Shown: positions 26,800 through 30,204 of the stretch, piece after piece | How the letters are laid out: the number at the start of each line of letters is the position of its first letter | How positions within the stretch are numbered: position 1 is the first letter of the stretch | From: Chara braunii | Taxonomy: Eukaryota > Streptophyta > Charophyceae > Charales > Characeae | Direction: 5' to 3' | DNA length: 30,204 nucleotides | Assembly (NCBI GenBank): GCA_003427395.1 | Contig: BFEA01000022.1 | Span: 139,601-169,804, forward strand | Translations under genes and position numbers: made by a program | Notes under the pieces: generated by a model | What the model saw: the letters and a program-made list of their open reading frames with translations, nothing else | Database searches by the model: none | Told to the model about the DNA's origin: nothing

Positions 26800-27110
26800 G
26801 GAGAAATGGAGACGGATGGAGGAGGTAGATGTCGTCACATGGTGCCGATGTCTCGCTCCTCTCCAGTACTCCACCTCTCTTCAAACCTGATCTTCCTCCA
26901 CTTCCCCTATTGTCAATCAACAAAGAATTACAGACCGATGGTTAATAACAACAACAATCAATATTCTTGGACAAATATGGAGACAAAAAGAAAAACTGAG
27001 GGGTTCAGATCAAAGAGAAGGGAGAAGGGAGAAGGGTTGGAGGAAGTAGATGTCGTCATACAGTGACGACTTTTTTCTGCTCTCCAATGTCCCACATCCC
27101 CTCCATTTCT
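26800..27110. repeat. Two diverged copies of a block of about 75 bp, 222 bp apart
   Basis: GGAGGAGGTAGATGTCGTC at about 26817 and GGAGGAAGTAGATGTCGTC at about 27039 start similar stretches, each followed by a GTG(C/A)CGA word, a T/C-rich part with CTCTCCA and a CCCAC/TCCAC-rich part. The reading frame is not conserved. Confidence 0.7.
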
Positions 27111-27161
27111 GGCCCCATGATGCCTAATGATAGCAGTATCAATCATAAATTAATAACCAAC

Positions 27162-27201
<40 letters not shown>
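27162..27201. repeat. AAT microsatellite 1
   Basis: About 13 perfect AAT units. Confidence 0.98.
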
Positions 27202-27874
27202 GGATTTTGAGTGATATACAAAACACCAAGTTGTGAGTCTGACGGATGTTATAAGTAAACATGCATGAGTATAGAGTACAAATGCACCGAGTATCTATCC
27301 AAATAGAGCAATATAATGAAGTAATGAGCCAATGTTCAGGTCCGTAGGCCATATTGTCCCAAAATCTGGGATCACTCCTTGCTGTCAAGTGCCCGTAGGT
27401 TGTGGGGGTTCAGTCAGTTGACCTGTTGTCTGTAGGTCCTAGCGGTTCCTGAGGTTCGTAGCTGTTACGATCCCTAGGATATCAAGGTCGTAGTTGCTAC
27501 AGTATTGAAGGGCCAAATTCATAGACTTCCGGAAGGTCCGGAAGTAACCCGTCAATCGTTACTTGCGGCACAACAAAAGGAAACGGGCAGGCGTGTAATC
27601 TGTCATGTTGAGTCTGCGGGTCCCAGTCCCGATCTCATCAAAGTCCAGTTCGGTAAGGTACCGTATGAGACTATGCATACTCAGAGACCGAAGGAAAGGA
27701 GGCAGATCAACGACATACAAAAGTATAAATCGAGAGGCAGTGTCCAGTTATTTATTCATCCCCGCTGAAGCCATGCTGAAGCGCTACCTGTGCGACTGCG
27801 TCTGTCTGCCCGCCTGTTCGTATGCATTTGAAGTGAGAACGAAGGCAGGTATGTTTGTAATTATGAACACAAAT
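27202..27874. other. Stretch with one unrecognised open frame
   Basis: A plus-strand frame at 27505-27768 encodes about 87 residues (IHRLPEGPEVTRQSLLAAQQ; LIKVQFGKVPYETMHTQRP). It has no clear ATG start and no recognised domain. A CTTCCGG...CCGGAAG dyad lies at about 27525-27545. Otherwise nothing is recognised. Confidence 0.35.
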
Positions 27875-27875
27875 G

Positions 27876-27912
<37 letters not shown>

Positions 27913-27956
27913 TAATAATAATAATAATAACATAAATAATAATAATATTCGAATTC
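27875..27956. repeat. AAT microsatellite 2
   Basis: Interrupted AAT/AAC/ATAAAT units over about 80 bp. The Asn-rich and Ile-rich open frames across it are artefacts of the repeat. Confidence 0.97.
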
Positions 27957-28267
27957 ATTAAAAGAATTGAACTGTAGTGGACATCAGAAACCAAGCAGCA
28001 TTATACATATGGAAACAGACAATCTTGATCCCGTATCAAAAGGCAAGATTGCATCACGAGTTTCATTAACAAAGAATTCAACAAAAGTTTATAAGTGATA
28101 CTGTCGGAGCAGTCTCTTCATCAAAGAACCAATGTCGACAACCTACCCGGCGTCCAGCGAGCAGACTGCGAAGGACAGATCCTATCTAGACTATCTACAA
28201 TGCTGTTGGTGACGTCAGCATCTCCCCGAAGTACGGGCAGATCTTGGCCAATGTCGATCGCCTCAGG

Positions 28268-28880
28268 CACCACGTATGTCTCTCGTCTCACTTACAACCT
28301 CGTTTTTCCCCACTCACTCTTTCTCCATCTGTTTCGTTCTCTGTGTGTATGTGTCTCTTTCTCTGTCTCGGTGTCCGTTCGTCTGACTGTCTACCTGTAT
28401 GTATGTATCAGTGTTTGACTGTTTGTCATGTGTGTCTGTTTATGTCTGAGTCTGTCCTGGTCCGTTCGTTTATCTGTGTTTTGTTTGTTCTGTCCGACTA
28501 TACCTGTCCTTCCTGAATCTGACCGTCATAACTGCCCGCTTCAGTCTTTGTCTTTTCGCTTATGTATGTGTATGGCTGATTATCTTTGTTTGTCTGTTTG
28601 ACTGACTGTGTTTGTTTGTCGGTATTTGTCAGTCAGTCTGTCCGTATCCGTCATTCAGTCTCTGTATGTGTGTCTGTGTGTCCGTAGGTCTGTTTTTGTT
28701 TGTCTGATTCACGTTTGTCCATCTGTCTGTCGCAGCCTGTCCATATTCGTATGTGTGTCTGGTTGCCCTGTGTCTGTCTGTTTGCCTTTGTCTGTGTCTC
28801 GTCTGCCTGTCTGACTGTCTGTCTTTGTTTGTTATGTTTGTCTGTATGTGCAGGTTTGGCATATCTGTCTGCTCTCATTT
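28268..28880. repeat. Degenerate TCTG/TGTC tract
   Basis: About 600 bp in which TCTG, TGTT, GTCTGTCTG and GTATGTATG words dominate without a fixed long period. It looks like an old tetranucleotide microsatellite. The Cys/Val/Ser-rich and Thr/Asp/Arg-rich open frames here follow from the repeat. Confidence 0.88.
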
Positions 28881-28893
28881 CTTCCTCTTACTC

Positions 28894-28898
<5 letters not shown>

Positions 28899-28946
<48 letters not shown>
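28899..28946. repeat. CA microsatellite
   Basis: 24 perfect CA units, followed by interrupted ACACACATACATA to about 28970. Confidence 0.98.
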
Positions 28947-28949
<3 letters not shown>

Positions 28950-29042
28950 TAACACACACACATACATAGTAGTAGTGTAGATTCACTCATTTTTGCGCAT
29001 TCTATTAATACCAGTACAGTAGTGTACCTTGCCATATTCTAG

Positions 29043-29294
29043 TGGCAAATTTGTTCGATTTCACCCATCCTATCGACGAGAGTACCGGCAGTCTTGCAGA
29101 CTCACCTGTTTTCTTTCACTCTCGTTCCGAGGCAGTGTACGATCCTTCACGAGGCGCAGCACACCGAGATCACGACATGGAGATCACAACAAGCACAAGC
29201 GCGCATCCCAATGAGTCGGGCAATGATGGATCTGTTCTCATGGTGCCATCGGTGGGTGCACCAGACATCCCACAAATCTCCACTTTCGTATGTG
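29043..29294 (+). CDS. Possible internal exon, unrecognised
   Basis: An acceptor-like TATTCTAG ends at 29042 and a donor-like G/GTAAGC starts at 29295. The frame between is open (FDFTHPIDESTGSLADSPVF, later EITTSTSAHPNESGNDGS and APDIPQISTFVCG). It is rich in Ser, Thr, Pro and Asp, like a disordered region. Its 3' part resembles the block at 29430-29566, which also ends at GGTAAG. No domain is recognised; an alternative is that this is non-coding duplicated DNA. Confidence 0.3.
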
Positions 29295-29429
29295 GTAAGC
29301 AGCGGGTGCAAGGGCGCGGCTACTCACGCCACGTCTCTCTGCCACTACCAACCGCACACAGATTTCTTCCTTCGTGTGCGTTTGTCTACATGCTCCTCTC
29401 TACAATGCACACGATCTGACACAATATGC

Positions 29430-29566
29430 AACATATGGAGACTACGGCACGGAGGACACGTCAGCCACAAGCGCACCGTCCAACAAGTAGGGCGGTGTCG
29501 ACTCATCCTCACAATGCCGTCTGGCTGAGCCATCACACACTCGGCAAGCCTCCCTTTTCACATTCG
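29430..29566 (+). pseudogene. Diverged copy of the exon-like block
   Basis: In one frame it gives DTSATSAPSNK, a TAG, then VDSSSQC, RLAEPSHTRQASLFTFGK, which lines up with the end of the block at 29043-29294 (TSTSAHPNES..., QISTFVCGK). Both copies are followed by GGTAAG and a GGCGGGT/GCGGGT word. The internal TAG makes this copy unlikely to be functional. Confidence 0.35.
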
Positions 29567-29750
29567 GTAAGTGGCGGGTAACCGGGCGGAACGACCCACA
29601 AGTCGGTGCCAACACCTCAAATCTCATGCCCGAGACCTTGCCATCTAACGACTGTAAGGAAGGTAAGCCGTCTTGTCCGCTTCTTAGTTAGGATAATATT
29701 GCTATAAAAATCATAAAATAATAATGAAACAGTAACAACAACCACAACAG

Positions 29751-29804
29751 TAATAATAATAATAATAATAATAATAACGATAATCATGATAATAATAATA
29801 ATCA
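29751..29804. repeat. AAT microsatellite 3
   Basis: Two AAT runs (29751-29777 and about 29789-29804) are separated by ACGATAATCATGAT. The sequence directly abuts the GC-rich palindrome cluster that follows. Confidence 0.96.
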
Positions 29805-29815
29805 GGGTTACCTGA

Positions 29816-29906
29816 CCGAACGTTCGGGGGCCCCCGGGCTGGCCCCTGAACGTTCGGGCGTTTGGGGTCCCGTTCGGGGGCCGAACACCTCCTGGTTCGG
29901 CCCCCG
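29816..29906. repeat. GC-rich cluster of CCGAAC/GTTCGG palindromes
   Basis: CCGAACGTTCGG (29816-29827) and GGGGGCCCCC (29826-29835) are perfect palindromes; CTGAACGTTCGGG follows near 29847. GTTCGG (29872-29877) pairs with CCGAAC (29881-29886), which can instead pair with GTTCGG (29895-29900). The half-site GAAC/GTTC also dominates the ends of the element at 18370-18930. Confidence 0.88.
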
Positions 29907-30204
29907 CCAAAGATGGGGGTGTCAAAACGTGCTCGCCCACTCACTATTTTTTTTTTTTTACTTTTAACTTTTTGTTTTCGCTTAATTTCGGGGCCTAAAA
30001 ATTTTTATTATTTTTTGAAAATTATTTAATGACTTATTGATTATGCAAACTAAATATCTATGAATTTTCAGGGCATTTTTCAATGCCAAAAAATAATTAA
30101 AAATCGGCAAAGATGGCGGTGTCGAAAAGGTGCTGACACACTCACTCATTTTAATTCTCTTTTTATTTTTTCTTATTTTTATCATATTGTTTATTTTCTG
30201 TATT
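29907..30204. mobile_element. AT-rich repeat with a 200-bp internal period, related to 18605-18711 in inverse orientation
   Basis: AAAGATGG(G/C)GGTGTC followed by a GTGCT word and CACTCACT starts at 29909 and again at 30109, exactly 200 bp apart. The stretch 30085-30204 matches the reverse complement of 18605-18711: shared words are AAAAATCG(G/C)CAAA(G/A)ATGGC, GGTGTC(G/A)AA, CACTCACT/GCTCACT and TTTATTTTCTG. Together with the palindrome cluster on its left, this is likely a second, cut-off copy of the same element family; it runs past the end of the window. Confidence 0.65.

Noticed and set aside
27605-27994. Poly-Asn and poly-Ile open frames
   Set aside because: They are read from the AAT microsatellite.
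28629-28980. Arg/Asp/Thr-rich minus-strand and Cys-rich plus-strand frames
   Set aside because: They are read from the TCTG and CA repeats.

Overview
This is a stretch of eukaryotic nuclear DNA made mostly of repeats. No intact gene is visible. I could not place the species. The only recognisable proteins belong to a decayed Ty3/gypsy-type (Metaviridae) LTR retrotransposon. Its reverse transcriptase carries a PQGW block and a YIDDNPV catalytic block. From memory, this resembles the 'DD(I/N)PV-(K/R)GP' lineage seen in charophyte algae, fungi and oomycetes more than the usual angiosperm YIDDIL type. Together with the many minisatellites, that makes a streptophyte alga or other repeat-rich green or fungal-like genome plausible, but this is inference.

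Layout. 1-1080: a C/T-rich tract, a GC-rich stretch and an AT-rich block with a GC-rich inverted-repeat end. 1080-2500: broken reading frames with three diverged copies of one short protein module that I do not recognise. 2590-8549: the gypsy element in the order gag-like, zinc knuckle, aspartic protease, reverse transcriptase, RNase H, integrase with HHCC and D,D35E spacing, and a C-terminal tail. It is broken by frameshifts and stop codons, a 305-bp internal tandem duplication, and an Ala at the catalytic Glu of integrase. 8579-8955: a 46-bp minisatellite. 8956-12200: mostly featureless, with one acidic open frame. 12219-15650: six successive tandem-repeat families, most with units near 50 bp. 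15634-17560: several unrecognised open frames and exon-like pieces. 18370-18930: an AT-rich element bounded by GTTCA/TGAAC palindromes, with a related piece inverted at 29816-30204. 19187-20560: GT-rich DNA with four long palindromes. 20830-23230: a CT microsatellite, then about 22 copies of a GAAGTTCGG...CGAACTTC dyad in roughly 290-bp and 837-bp repeat units. 24689-26654: a series of about 17 hairpins with a related core near CCACGGGAG and stems that differ in sequence but remain paired. 27160-29810: AAT, TCTG and CA microsatellites and a duplicated exon-like block.

The main theme is that many separate repeat families here are built from inverted-repeat units. The strongest candidate for something undescribed is the hairpin series at 24689-26654, because its arms co-vary. 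I cannot tell from sequence alone whether it is a structured RNA, a palindromic mobile unit, or satellite DNA evolving by palindrome-guided conversion.
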